Source: Plantago major | Taxonomy: Eukaryota; Streptophyta; Magnoliopsida; Lamiales; Plantaginaceae | Length of the DNA stretch: 64,000 nt | NCBI GenBank assembly: GCA_026545765.1 | Contig: CM048843.1 | Coordinates: 1,612,001-1,676,000, forward strand | Direction: 5' to 3' | In this document: piece by piece, positions 40,566 through 52,269 of the stretch | Layout: each line of letters begins with the position of its first letter | Position numbering within the stretch: position 1 is the first letter of the stretch | Made by a program: the position numbers and the translations under genes | Notes under the pieces: model-generated | Seen by the model: the letters and a program-made list of their open reading frames with translations, nothing else | What the model was told of the DNA's origin: nothing | The model's database searches: none

Positions 40566-41496
40566 TTAAGAACAATCGTGTGGGATTTTAGGGTTAGATC
40601 GATACTGCACAAAACACACACATAAAACATGATGTGAGGTATCTTTGGTTGATAGATATAGAAGGCTGTGAGTCATTGTTCTGTACAATGTTAGGTCAAC
40701 ATCATCTCCAACATCGATTCTGCTGAGCATAAGACCATTAGCCATAGGAGTGTTGGGTTCACCTATCATGCTCATCTCATGGGTACCGTCAGATGGAATT
40801 TCTGCCTGTGATGTTGAGCTCAATATTGTGTCATCATTGTTGTCAGCATTGACAATTTCTCCTTGTACACCAGCTGGAGTTCTTGGTTTAGACACCTTTT
40901 CAGGTTCAGTGTCAGTTTTCTCAGGAGTAGTGTCTTTAACCTGTTCAGTACCTGCATCAACCTGTTTATTCTTGGGTACAGTGCCTTTCTGGATAGAGAC
41001 ATCAGAAGAGACAGTTTTGAAAACAGACAATGTTGATGTCAATGTTGACTCAACATTGTTTTCATTCATCAGTCTCAGCTCTTCCCAGTGATAATCTATA
41101 GATAGATCAACTGAACCATGTAGACACAAAACATTAGTAGAAACTGATTCCTCAGGGTTTGTCCAGAAAAGTGTTTCACGGTTTTGAGAATCATCATAGT
41201 CGAAAAAGACTTCTTTTGTCAATGTTGGACTATCAATGTTGGACCAACATTGTTTCTCAACATTGTTCAGAACAGCAGATAGGGCTTTGGCATGAACTTC
41301 TGGATCATCATCTTCCTGTTCGTCATCTGAAACATCACTGAGACAAGCAAGCATAGTCTTTTTCTCTTTTCGAAGAGTGTTAGCACATTCATTCTAATAA
41401 TGCCCCCATCCTTGACATTCAAAACATCTAACTTTACTAAGTTTACTAAGACTAGGGCTAGAGTTTGACACACCAGTTTTCTTTTTGAAATAAACA
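40566..41496 (-). pseudogene. Element E gag C-terminus fused to the RT end by internal deletion
   Basis: Minus strand: a zinc knuckle (CFECQGWGHY, then a stop, then NECANTLRKEKK) is followed by an acidic SDVSDDEQEDDDPE stretch, as in SIRE-type gag. The open frame 41354-40566 then runs through low-complexity sequence and ends in a form of the RT C-terminus (LYRTMTHSLLYLSTK ... YRSNPKI). Protease, integrase and most of RT are missing, so a deletion joined gag to the end of RT. Confidence 0.75.
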
Positions 41497-44400
41497 CCAA
41501 GGATGAGGAACTCTTTGAAGGTGTTAAAGAACTTTACAGTGACGTGTGTGATCTTGAAAAATCAGATACACCCACTGAGTTCAAACTTGCTGATGTCCGA
41601 ACCAGACATCTGTTGGTTCACTGGGATGTACTGGCTTGCATTCTTCACAGATGCTTTGATGGTCTACAAGGAGGTGCTGACCAGATAAGCCAAGAACGAT
41701 GGATCATGATGTTCTTGCTGAATCAACAAGACAAAAGGCTGGAAAACCCTTTTAACTGGGGAAAGTACGCCTTCATGAAATTCGTGAAGAAGATTCAAGG
41801 CTTCGAGCCTAAAATTGTCAAAGGACTAGCTTAGCCAAAGGCCACTGTAGGATATGGTCTGAAGATATGCTACTTGCTGGAAAAGCTTAGCATTGAGCTC
41901 AGAGAGACGGCTGAAATAGCCAACAATAACTTACTCTATAAATATGAGTATACAAATTTGATGAAAAAGGTTACTGGGTCTCAGAAAGGTCCTAAGAAGC
42001 GAAAGTCTGAAAAGATATCTGAAGAAAAGGTTGCGACCAAGAAGCCCAGAACTTCAAGAAAGAAGTCTGCTGGCAAATCAGATGACACACCCAAAGAGGT
42101 TGTCAATTCTCAGATATCTGTAGGCATTGCCGATGGTGATAAAGCGGATGAACTCATCAATGCTGCAAAAGAGTTATCAACTACTGAACAAGTAGACTCA
42201 GCAAGAGAAAGTGCTTTCAGAAATGTTGCGACTAATGCAGAAAGCCTTGCTGATGAACTGATAAATGCTGCTAAGAATGGTGAAAAGCACCAAGCCCCAT
42301 CTACAGAAACCGTAGGAATAATGGACCAATCAGTTCCCAATGTTGATGAGAGCTCTGACGATGAAGATGATGAACTAGTCATCTCTCAAGTCCTAGAAAG
42401 AACAAAGAGGGCTAAGGTTACTGAAACAGTAACTAGTGATAAGGTATCTGAAGCAGAACCTACACCACAGGTTGTTGAAACTATAGCAAAGGTTGTTGGT
42501 GCAAACACATCATCAGGGAATGCTTCTCTTGCACAACTTCAAAAAGCCCTGATGAGTGGTATTTTAGTCTTTGGCGGATCTTGATGGAACGCCACATCTA
42601 AAAATGGAAGAACATTCTCTTGATCAATCTTACGCTTCCGCATAACCACAACAACCACAAACACAACAACCACAACAGCCACAAGTGGTTGATGAAATGG
42701 TAAATGAACTCCATTTCGAATTACCAGCAATACAGTATGCTGAAGAAAATCCTGCAAATGAGCGGGTTCCCCTGACTCGAGAGGATCAAACCGAGACATC
42801 TACTCGTAATGATCAACTGTGGGAGGCAACCGAGTTGCATACTCGGGAAAGGTGTGAAGTACCGAAACTTCAAACAAAGAAACCGCGACCTTTGGACAAG
42901 ACGACCAATGTATAGAAAGGTCACAAGTTCCAGAGACCAATCAACCTGAAACTGCTCAGGTAAATGACTGGTTTAACTCTTACCTTGTGAAAAATTTAAT
43001 ACTTATAAATCTTGTTACCTCATAAGAATTTCTTTGTTACAGGCTGAGTTAGAAACGCAGAAACAAGAGGAAGCTGAGAAGCTTGCCTCAAATACTGAAA
43101 AAGAGGTCCCTTCAACCTCAACTCTTGAGAAATCGAGCACATACGGGTAAATGATTCTTAAAGAGAACTAATTTTTCAGTAAAAATGTTTATGTGCTTAT
43201 TCATGATTAAATGTTTGTAACAGGCTCCAACTGAGATGGAAGAAGATAAGCCAGAAATGCCAGAGACAAATCCAGAGACCAACAAGGTTTCTGAAGAATA
43301 CATCACTGAGCCTTCAAACATGAAGGTATATGACAATCAAGTGACAAGTATTCTTCATCTTGGGTTATCCTTTATCTCTTCTAATATTCAATACTTTCTA
43401 CTTACAAAGTATTTGAAGTAGAAATGCAAGGGATAAAGTTGCGACTTCCCTGCATCAATGGGAATTGATGAAGCCCCAATGACATCACTCGAAGAACACC
43501 GAAGCGCACAAGTTTCTGAGAAAAATGAATCTGAGCTTCCTTTTGAGGAAGTAAGTAGCACAAATCAGAATTCATTAAAAGCATATTTACGCATAGATTC
43601 TTTCAAACTATTTCCTAAGTATTGTATTCCTCTCAGGTTCGAGAAAGAAAGGTTGCTGAGAACCAGACTTCAAAGTCTCCACCTCACAACAAGATATCTG
43701 AGACACCAATTGTCTCAGTAGAACAAGTTTCTGAGCCTAAAGTACTTACTCAGGTAACACAGAAACTAAACTACACTTCTACTCAGATATCTACAAAAGT
43801 TTTGAAGCTCACTCAAAACTCTTTCTTTCAGGCTCAAACAGATGCAAAGCAGGTTCCCATTGAAGAGACAAGGGACCTACTTCACTTCTTCAAAGCTCAC
43901 ACCCTGCCAAAGCATATTCAATGCTATAAGAAATGGCAGAAGTTAAGGTGCTCTGATCTCTCTGAAATATTGAGAATCACTGATCAACCAACCAGACGAG
44001 CACGAGCTCTTGACCTGGAAACATATGTCCAAGCAATTTTCCCTACAGAACAATACACAATTGCGACTCTACTACATAAGGACTTTTCCGGAGAAGTGGC
44101 GCATAGTTTGATACATGCCTTTGAACAGGCAGATGGTCAGACAAGATTACAGGTGGCATTCAAGCCAGTCCTGCCCCAGACTCTGCAGTTTATACCTTCT
44201 GAAAAAGAAGAAGTTAATGGGTAGAAGATCACTATCCCGGAAGTGATCAATCTTGTATCTGAAGATGATGAGGAGGAAGAAATGAATGAAAATTACTTTG
44301 ATGAACCTCCCACTGACCATCACCAAAAGGATGACGACAAAAAGGATGATGATGATGCCCCTGCACCAGGGACCGGAGGAATTTCACAGAGAAACAATGC

Positions 44401-46639
44401 CTCAGCTGCTGAAAAGCAAACTGAGAAGACTTCACAGAAATCTCCGTCTTCATCACCTCAGAAATCTACTCATCCATCTTCTAACCAACACGCAGTTACT
44501 ACTGAACAAGTAGTTGAGCTTTCTGAAGAAACTAATCAGAAAATCTTAAACACTCAAACCAGAAGTGCTCAACTCAGACAACTGTTGGAAGAAGAACAAC
44601 AGCTCCATCTTCAACTGGAAGATCAAATAGCTAAATCCAGAGATAAGATTGATCAACTACAAGATCTATACTTAGAAGAAATGATTGCGTACTCTGAGGT
44701 TAAAGAGCTACGGGATGCTGTGCATGATATCACCAAAGATCTCGATACTGAAGAAGTATCTGAAGTCAAGCATGATGCTAAGGCTGCATCATCTTCAAAA
44801 GAAGTACCATCCTTCTCCCAGAAAGGAAAGAAACCAATCTCTGAGATGGTTGTTGGACTCGATACAATCGATGAAAATGTCCAAGAGGATGAAGATCACT
44901 GGGCTGATTACTCAGATGATGAAGAAGACAAGACTTTGGCAGAACACCGCAATGAACATTTAGCGGTTTCTCACTTGAAAAGGAAGCTGATTGCTCCTAC
45001 AATATTCAGCAAAGCGCCACGTCCTCCATGAATACATGAACAGGTGTCAAGTACTGACACAACTTAAAAAGGACATGTCTTCACAAAACAAGGAAGTAAT
45101 TGCCTCCGTCCCCTCTGAAATGAGAAAGTTCACTGAGCTCATCACTCAGAGAACAACTAGCATAGTCATTGCTCAGAAAGATCTGGGAATGATAAGGGAT
45201 GATGATGCGTCTTTAGCTAAAAAAGCTTTTCAAGAGGCAAGTTACACTGCTGAAAAAGCAGATGCCATCCTAGGCCCATTGGCAGAGCTCACTGATAAGG
45301 ACAATGGACTTATCAAGCAAAATCAGGAGCTCAAAGCCGAACTTCAGAAGTTGGTTAGTGCCTATAATTATCTACGAGGGCACTTCAACTCTCTCTCAGA
45401 TTCCTTTATGAGACTGAGTCAGCCAACAATGACTAAGGGGGAAAGAAAGTACAAATCTGGACCTCAAAGTCAGGGGGAATGGGAAGAAGGAGATGAAAAC
45501 AAGAAGAAATCTGGAGCTGGCGCGGCTCAGAAACGAAGAAGAAAAACTTCCCAGCCACCACTCAGAATCAATGAACCCTCCTCAAACCAAGCTGCTTTGC
45601 AAATAGTAGCTACTTCCCAGAAACCTACTGAAGGAACCAAAATAATAACAAGGGCCATGGCACAGAAACCTCCAAGGAGTACCAAGGCTCCAAGGAGAAG
45701 ACAAGTTAGAGGGATTGATGAATCTTCTTAAGAACAAGAAGAAGGTCAAATCAAGTCCCTGGGCAATGAGGAAGGCTGTAAAACTCTCACAAGATCTAAT
45801 CTTGATGATGATAAGGAAACTGATGAAGATGAAGCTCCTCTTCACAGAAAAAGGAAAATTGAAAGCCTAACTGAGCCCATAGCTGCAAAGCCACTAAAAC
45901 ACCCTCGAAATACCAAGTCTATCCAGATGGTGGTTCTTCAAGCAACAACCCAAAGAGAATTCAAGATGAGAAGGAGCAATCGAGAGCTGAGCAAAGACAA
46001 AGTCAACTTCCACTCAGGCCAGAAGAAGCCAAAATAGAGTATGTTAAGTATGACAATGATTCCTCTGTCTACAGGTGCATCAATCAAAATAATGGCTATT
46101 GGATTCTGGAACTGAAGCATCTATTGGTAAATTCAAGATTTCCAGAACCAATCCATAAACAACTCATGGCATGGAGAAAGGATAAACCTACCTTGATCAA
46201 CATCAATCACATCAAAGCATGGTTGTATTTTGAAGTTGTCAAGAGAACTGAAGCCATGAAGAAGGACCTCTCTGATGATTGTCCATATGGAAAGCCAGAT
46301 GATGTGCACAAAATTCTGAATATCACAGGAACAGGCACAAGACCAAGACTTGCTGTGGAACCCTATGAGTCGTTCTATCGATGCATCGATCAATACAAGG
46401 GTGACATCAGATATCTGAAGATTATCTACGAATACTTCAAGCTTTCAGATATCAGAATAGAGCATGCTTGGAAGTGGGGAAAGTACCTATGGGTCAAGCA
46501 TTTTGTCAAGAAAAATCCTACCAAAACCTACAAAGAGGTCTGTGGATTTGCCAGAGACACAGAGATGCTCGTCAGAACTCTTCTCTATGATTATTCTGAT
46601 GACATCAAAAGGTTTGGAGATAGGAAATTTGCAGACTGA
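41497..46639 (+). pseudogene. Extra gene of element AB (intron-bearing, downstream of pol)
   Basis: Sense to AB, homologous along its length to the extra genes of C and D. First part: VCDLEKSDTPTEFKL and NPFNWGKYAFMKFVKKIQGF; then a basic and acidic stretch with two ADELINAAK repeats (41874-42584). Introns: 42960-43042, 43147-43223, about 43326-43406 (acceptor damaged), 43551-43636 and 43754-43831, all 77-86 nt. Exons 43224-43325 and 43637-43753 are phase 0 (34 and 39 codons). Last exon: INLVSEDDEEEEMNEN, coiled coil (LRQLLEEEQQLHLQLEDQIA), basic region, C-terminal domain (YESFY, HAWKWGKYLWVKHF). Breaks: TAG at 41832 and 44222 where the sister copies have sense codons, plus frameshifts. Start lost to E. 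Function unknown. Confidence 0.78.
42960..43831 (+). other. Mini-intron array in the AB extra gene
   Basis: Five successive GT...AG intervals of 77-86 nt alternate with exons of about 100-144 nt. Donors are GTAAAT, GTAAAT, GTATAT, GTAAGT and GTAACA; acceptors are TTACAG, AACAG, CTCAG and TTCAG. Two of the fully bounded exons are exact multiples of three and start with an Ala or Val codon. Element C has the same set (60630-60709 damaged, 60815-60890, 60993-61075, 61223-61309). Confidence 0.75.
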
Positions 46640-47022
46640 TCCATAGAAATACTGTTGAAGACTTGAAGATTGAAGACTTGAAGACTAGTCTATTAGGATG
46701 TTTACTTGGAGCTTGGTTACTCCTGTTGTCCTAATTTACTATGTAGTTTTTGTATTCTTCTTGTTGAGCTTAAGCGTATCATGTATTGAAGTTATCGTAA
46801 TCTTTATTTGTAACTTATCCAAGAACTTACTCTCAGATAGTATTCTATAAAAGATAACTTGTCAGCAAAGATCACACCTTGTGATTTGGTTGATGTTTAC
46901 TTTCTGCACTTAATTATATGAATTGAAAGATCATAAGAAATGATTAAGTGGTGGATTGTTTCCTTTTCCAGATTTGTAATAGGGAAGATAGTCATCGTTG
47001 ACTGATCAAAAAGGGGGAAATT
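46640..47022 (+). other. Element AB 3' untranslated stretch and polypurine tract
   Basis: No coding after the TGA at 46637-46639. AAAAAGGGGGAAA (47008-47020) is the plus-strand primer directly before the 3' LTR. Confidence 0.8.
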
Positions 47023-48772
47023 TGTTGGGAAATTTCTTGAGAAATTTGTTAGGAATTTTGTTAGATATTTTGTAAAGAATATCTGTTTAGTTTTGATCAG
47101 CAACATGATGACTTATCTTAGTCTCAGAAAGGTGATTAGTACTCTTGGTTCACTTGAACATTGTAAAAGAGGAAACCCACTAAGTATGATAGTCTAGCTA
47201 ATCTTGTATAGGATGTTAGGTCTCAAAATGTAATTTTTATTTTATGAAGAGAAGACCAAGAAGAAGACATCCAAGCAGAACAAGCTCAACGACATTGAAG
47301 ACTTGAAGAAAACTGCACAAGATTACTGAATCTGTTGTTCAGATATCTTAGCCAGATATCTTGAAGACACGAATAGTTTCAAACAAACTGTGTCACAAGA
47401 GATATCTGAGAAATAAGAGACATATCTGAAAACAAGGAAAGTGTCCACATATATCTATTCTTAGATACCTTGAGCTTTAACCACGTTTCTGAAAAAGAAA
47501 TATATATTGCAAACAAAGTTGTTTCAATAAATACAAGTGGTATCTGAAGATTGAAGATAAGAACGTGCAAAGAATCAGATAACACTAGTCTCTGATACAA
47601 AGCATAGTTCCGTTGACACTACAGGACAAAAGTATAGTACAATGCATTTAATGCACGGACAGAGATGTCTGAATAAAAGCAACGGCAGCTTCTGAGAAGA
47701 AGACAAAACCTGCTACAGTACTATACACAGATATCGATAGTTCGAATTTGAGCCTAACGGATACTATTCAAACGGCACTCAAATTCATCTATAAATATCA
47801 ACACTTAGACTGCTTGAGAGAACACACAGAACCTTAGACACACGACATAACTTGAAAACGCTGAACATCTTACTCTCTCAAAGCAACTTACTTACTCACT
47901 CACAAAGCTTTCTGTTGCGACCAAAGCTTTTGATCTTGAGTAACACTGAAGTTCTAAGTGTCCTGATCCTAAACAAGCAAAGCTATCTGTGAAGGAGTTG
48001 AATCAAAAGATCAACTATCTGAGATTCATTCTCTTGAACAGATATCATAAGACTTGGGTCAGTAAAATCGAACAAGATACCATACGCTGTAAAGTGTATT
48101 AAGTACCTTGATTCACAGAGCTATCTGAATAACTGAATAAGTTATTAAAGAAGCTCATCTGACAACTCAAACCAAAACCAACACCATAACTGGCGTGGAG
48201 TACAGGAAGTACTTAGTTTGAAAAATCAGGGAATAACTCCAAGGTTACCGGAGTATAGGAAGTACTTGATTTGGGAAACTAAGGAATAACTCCAAGGTTA
48301 TTGAGTATAGGAAGTACTTAGCTTGGGAAGCTAGGGAATAACTCAAAGGTTTCTGAGTACAGGAAGTACTTGGCTATGAAAGCCGGGGAACAACTCAGGG
48401 GGAACATTTGGTTGGGAACCAATTGTTAAGAATCTTAGAATAGGATTATTGTAAGGAGAACTCAATTATCTGTTCTAGTGAATTCTAGGTCTCTGATAGA
48501 CCGAAGTGGATTAGTTGGAGGATTACGCCACCTCCAGATACCACTATACTTGCTGTGTTATTTACCTTTCTGTATTTACTCTTCAGCAACACACACACAC
48601 ACACATTAACTGTTTCTGCACTTATCTTTATTAAGTCTTCCGCACTCTGATTCTAAGTATCAGATATCTATTCAGATATCTGAGAAATAGTTGTTATCGA
48701 TAAAAGTTTTAAAAGACTATTCACCCCCCCCCCCCGGTCTAGTCTTTTACTTTGCCGTTATCTGGACCAACA
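47023..48772 (+). repeat. 3' LTR of element AB
   Basis: Starts TGTTGGGAAATTTC, ends GGACCAACA and is followed by the duplication GTTAT. TATAAATA at 47790-47797; tandem array 48198-48397; run of 12 C near 48724-48735. Confidence 0.95.
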
Positions 48773-50425
48773 GTTATTTCTTGTTCGGAGATAACTTTTA
48801 CTACCTGTGGGACAGGCTCTTCTTGATGTTCTGAGGTTGGAGGAACCTTTTCTTGATTCAAGGGGGTGGACAGGTTTTCTTCCCCCTGAAAGTGTGTCTC
48901 CAAGTTGGCCTATAACAAATACAGCTTATGAGTAACAAGTTAACATACAATTATGTTGACATGTTAGATACAAACTATCTTTGTTACCTGAATAGAGTCA
49001 GGTTGATCATTGATCTCTTGAACTTGTGGTGATTCCACAGTCTCTCTGTGCTCATTATTGATCTCCTCTGCAGTATCATTACGAGTCTCCATCTCGTTTG
49101 ATCCCTTTCGAGAGTTGAGCTCTCGGAAGGTTGAGAACTGTTCAAGACAGGTTTTCTTGACAAATTTAAGTCTTGGCATTGTGAATGTGGAAGCAATGGC
49201 ATCTTTCATCATTCTATCTTCCTCACCCAGCCTTCTTCTTCTTTGGGCGAGAGGGCTCTTGTCTTCTCAAGAGCTGAGCTTGAAGCTCCTCCATGGGTCT
49301 CATACTTGAACCTTTTGAGTACTTTTGCAAGTACTTCATCATCCTCGTAATCACTATTACGTGTTGTTGCGACTCCATCTATGATATTTCTATCATCTCG
49401 GAGAGTTCGGAGCATTACAGTTCGGGACTCTTGGGGCATTCTGGATTTTTCTACGGCGTCAACATCTTCTGAGACCTTGTCTCCAGAAGGTTGTTCCTCT
49501 TGTATGATTAGGGACTTGGAGGATCTTTTGCTATGAGTCCTCTTTCTCTTGGCAACTGGAGGTTTAACTTTGGCTTGCTCAGAGACCTCCTCACCTTGCT
49601 TTGTAGTTTCTTCTTCTTCTGCCTTTCTGAGTGCGTCCTCAGTAGCAAGTTTCTCCTTTTCTTCAAAAGCGTGTCTGAAAAGGGAGTTGGTGACTGGGAT
49701 TTCCTGCCTCTCTCTGAGAGTGATTCCCATTGTTTCCAGAATGTAACAGATCCTGAGACCAAAGTGCATATTGGCCTTTGGCTCAGCAAGGCCATTGATG
49801 ATTTTGGCCTCAAATTCCTCAATGTGTCCAAGAAATTTGTTGAAGGCGTACTTCTCCCAATTGAAGTGGGTTTCCTGCCCTTCATGCTTCTTGTTCAGAA
49901 GATGCATCATCATCATCCATCTCTCCATGCTTATCTGGTCTACTCCACCTTTGTTGCCATCAAAGCAACGGACCAGAATAAGAGCTAAAGTACTCTAGTG
50001 TTTCTGGAGATGACTAGTTCTGATGGCCTTCAGAACAAAGTCTCCTGGGCAACCTTTTGCATTTTCTAACTGGATTGCTTCAAATAGCTCTTTGACGCCT
50101 TGAATCATGGAAGCGTCCTTGATGTTGATGTCTTCAAATATTCCTCGATTTTTCAATCGGAATATCTTGCAGAAAGTCTTGCAGTCTAGAACAATATCTT
50201 GTCCTTGGACTTCAGTCTGCATGTATTTTTCTTCTTCTTCATTCACAACTTTTGTGAAGATTTTGGAGTTGTTATAGAACTCCAGTACATCCAGTGTGGA
50301 TAGTCCACTGGGTGCAGCAGATAGAAGTTTGTAGATATGTGAATTCTTCAACATTCCCAATATCAGTTTCCTTTCTGGTTTTGAAGATATAACTGCTGGT
50401 ACATATCTCTTTACTAGAAAGGCTC
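48773..50425 (-). pseudogene. Extra gene of element D, 5' portion
   Basis: Minus strand, upstream part of the gene continued at 32692-29363. It reads STLDVLEFYNNSKIF and FEDINIKDASMIQGVKELFE, homologous to element C at 59164-59400, then WEKYAFNKFLGHIEEFEAKI and a Lys/Glu-rich linker with RKRTHSKR. The spacing of hydrophobics with EFYNN is reminiscent of the Pfam 'putative plant transposon protein' domain; that is a tentative match. Introns include 48987-48910 (78 nt). Exon 48909-48805 is 105 nt, phase 0. Element C inserted at 50426 cuts off the N-terminus. The frame is broken near 49990, between the two main open parts. Confidence 0.72.
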
Positions 50426-52152
50426 TGCTGGGAAATTTGTTGGGAAATTTCTTGAGAAATTTGTTAGGAATTTTGTTAGATATTTTGCAAAGAATATCTG
50501 TTTAGTTTTGATCAGCAACATGATGACTTATCTTAGTCTCAGAAAGGTGATTAGTACTCTTGGTTCACTTGAACATTGTAAAAGAGGAAACCCACTAAGT
50601 ATGATAGTCTAGCTAATCTTGTATAGGATGTTAGGTCTCAAAATGTAATTTTTATTTTATGAAGAGAAGACCAAGAAGAAGACATCCAAGCAGAACAAGC
50701 TCAACGACATTGAAGACTTGAAGAAAACTGCACAAGATTACTGAATCTGTTGTTCAGATATCTTAGCCAGATATCTTGAAGACACGAATAGTTTCAAACA
50801 AACTGTGTCACAAGAGATATCTGAGAAATAAGAGACATATCTGAAAACAAGGAAAGTGTCCACAGATATCTATTCTCAGATACCTTGAGCTTTAACCACG
50901 TTTCTGAAAAAGAAACATATATATTGCAAACAAAGTTGTTTCAATAAATACAAGTGGTGTGAAGATTGAAGATAAGGACGTGCAAAGAATCAGATAACAC
51001 TAGTCTCTGATATAAAGCATAGTTCCATTGACACTACAGGACAAAGAGTGTAGTACAATGCATTTAATGCACGGACAGAGATGTCTGAATAAAAGCAACG
51101 GCATCTTCTGAAGAAGAAGACAAAACCTGCTACAGTACTATACACAGATATCAATAGTTTGAATTTGAGCCTAACGGATACTATTCAAACGGCACTCAAA
51201 TTCATCTATAAATATCAACACTTAGACTGCTTGAGAAGATACCTTAGACACACCTTGAACTGCATACAAACGCTGAACATCTTACTCTCTCAAAGCAACT
51301 TACTTATTCTCAAAGCTTTCTGGTGCGGCCAAAGCTTTTGATCTTGAGTAAACACTGAAGTTCTAAGTGTCCTGATCCTAAACAAGCAAAGCTATCTGTG
51401 AAGGAGTTGAATCAAAAGATCAACTATCTGAGATTCATTCTCTTGAACAGATATCATAAGACTTGGGTCAGTAAAATCGAACAAGATACCATACTGGTAA
51501 AGTGTATTAAGTACCTTGATTCACAGAGCTATCGAATAATGAATAAGTTATTAAAGAAGCTCATCGACAACTCAAACCAAAACCAACACCATAATCGGCG
51601 TGGAGTAGTGAAGTACTTAGTTTGAAAAATCGGGAATAACTCCAAGGTTACCGAGTATAGGAAGTACTTGATTTGGGAAACTAAGGAATAACTCAAGGTT
51701 ATTGAGTATAGGAAGTACTTAGCTTGGGAAGCTAGGAATAACTCAAAGGTTTCGAGTCTGAAGTACTTGGTGTGAAAGCCGGGAACAACTCGGGGAACAT
51801 TTGGTTGGGAACCAATTGTTAAGAATCTTAGAATAGGATTATTGTAAGGAGAACTCAATTATCTGTTCTAGTGAATTCTAGGTCTCGATAGACGAAGTGG
51901 ATTAGTTGGAGGATTACGCCACCTCGGATACCACTATACTTGCCATGTTATTTACGTTTACAGATTTACATTTCAAAGAACACACACACACGTATATTAA
52001 CTGCTTACGCACTTATCTTTATTAAGTCTTCACTCTGATTCTAAGTATCAGATATCTATTCAGATATCTGAGAAATAGTTGTTATCGACAAAAGTTTTAA
52101 AGACTATTTACCCCCCTCCTAGTCTTTTACTTTGCCGTTATCTGGACCAACA
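50426..52152 (+). repeat. 5' LTR of element C
   Basis: TGCTGGGAAATTTG to GGACCAACA, 1727 bp. TATAAATA at 51207-51214; tandem array 51603-51793. The first ~1 kb is very close to the AB LTRs; from about 51490 many small indels at CAG/CTG sites appear. Confidence 0.93.
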
Positions 52153-52154
52153 AG

Positions 52155-52166
52155 TGGTATCAGAGC
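52155..52166 (+). promoter_or_regulatory. Primer-binding site, initiator tRNA-Met, element C
   Basis: TGGTATCAGAGC, two bases after the LTR, as in element AB. Confidence 0.93.
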
Positions 52167-52269
52167 AGGAGGTTCACCAGCCTTCTGTACTGAACCTAGA
52201 TCCCCAGATAGGTGAAGGAACTTTGTCCACTTTTGAGGACTATTTAATTTGTGTGTTAAGTGTGCAGGT

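Larger units (their letters stand above)
35142..41496 (-). mobile_element. SIRE-like Copia element E, minus strand, 5'-truncated
   Basis: Left end TGTTAGAACTTAGGATCC (35142) is a clean LTR terminus. On the minus strand the order from right to left is a SIRE-type gag zinc knuckle, gag tail fused to the RT end, RNase H, a long region with repeated GGGGGAG purine tracts, then the 3' LTR, whose exact inner start I could not fix. The right end (41496) cuts gag abruptly, with no LTR, so E lost its 5' part together with part of AB. A solo LTR of the AB family interrupts it at 35920-37598. Confidence 0.8.
32693..48772 (+). mobile_element. SIRE-like Copia element AB, internally replaced by element E
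   Basis: LTRs of 1746 and 1750 bp (32693-34438 and 47023-48772) are nearly identical, so insertion was recent. The duplication GTTAT is intact at 32688-32692 and 48773-48777. Inside: tRNA-Met primer site, gag start, element E with its solo LTR, then the extra gene and a polypurine tract. Everything from mid-gag to the start of the extra gene, about 6.5 kb judged by element C, is missing where E lies. Confidence 0.95.

Noticed and set aside
29363..46639. Extra gene as a retroviral-type envelope protein
   Set aside because: No signal peptide or membrane span can be seen in any copy; the protein is hydrophilic and highly charged.
41497..46639. Extra gene as an ordinary host gene next to transposons
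   Set aside because: It occurs in three separate elements at the same place and orientation relative to the LTRs, and its end abuts the polypurine tract.
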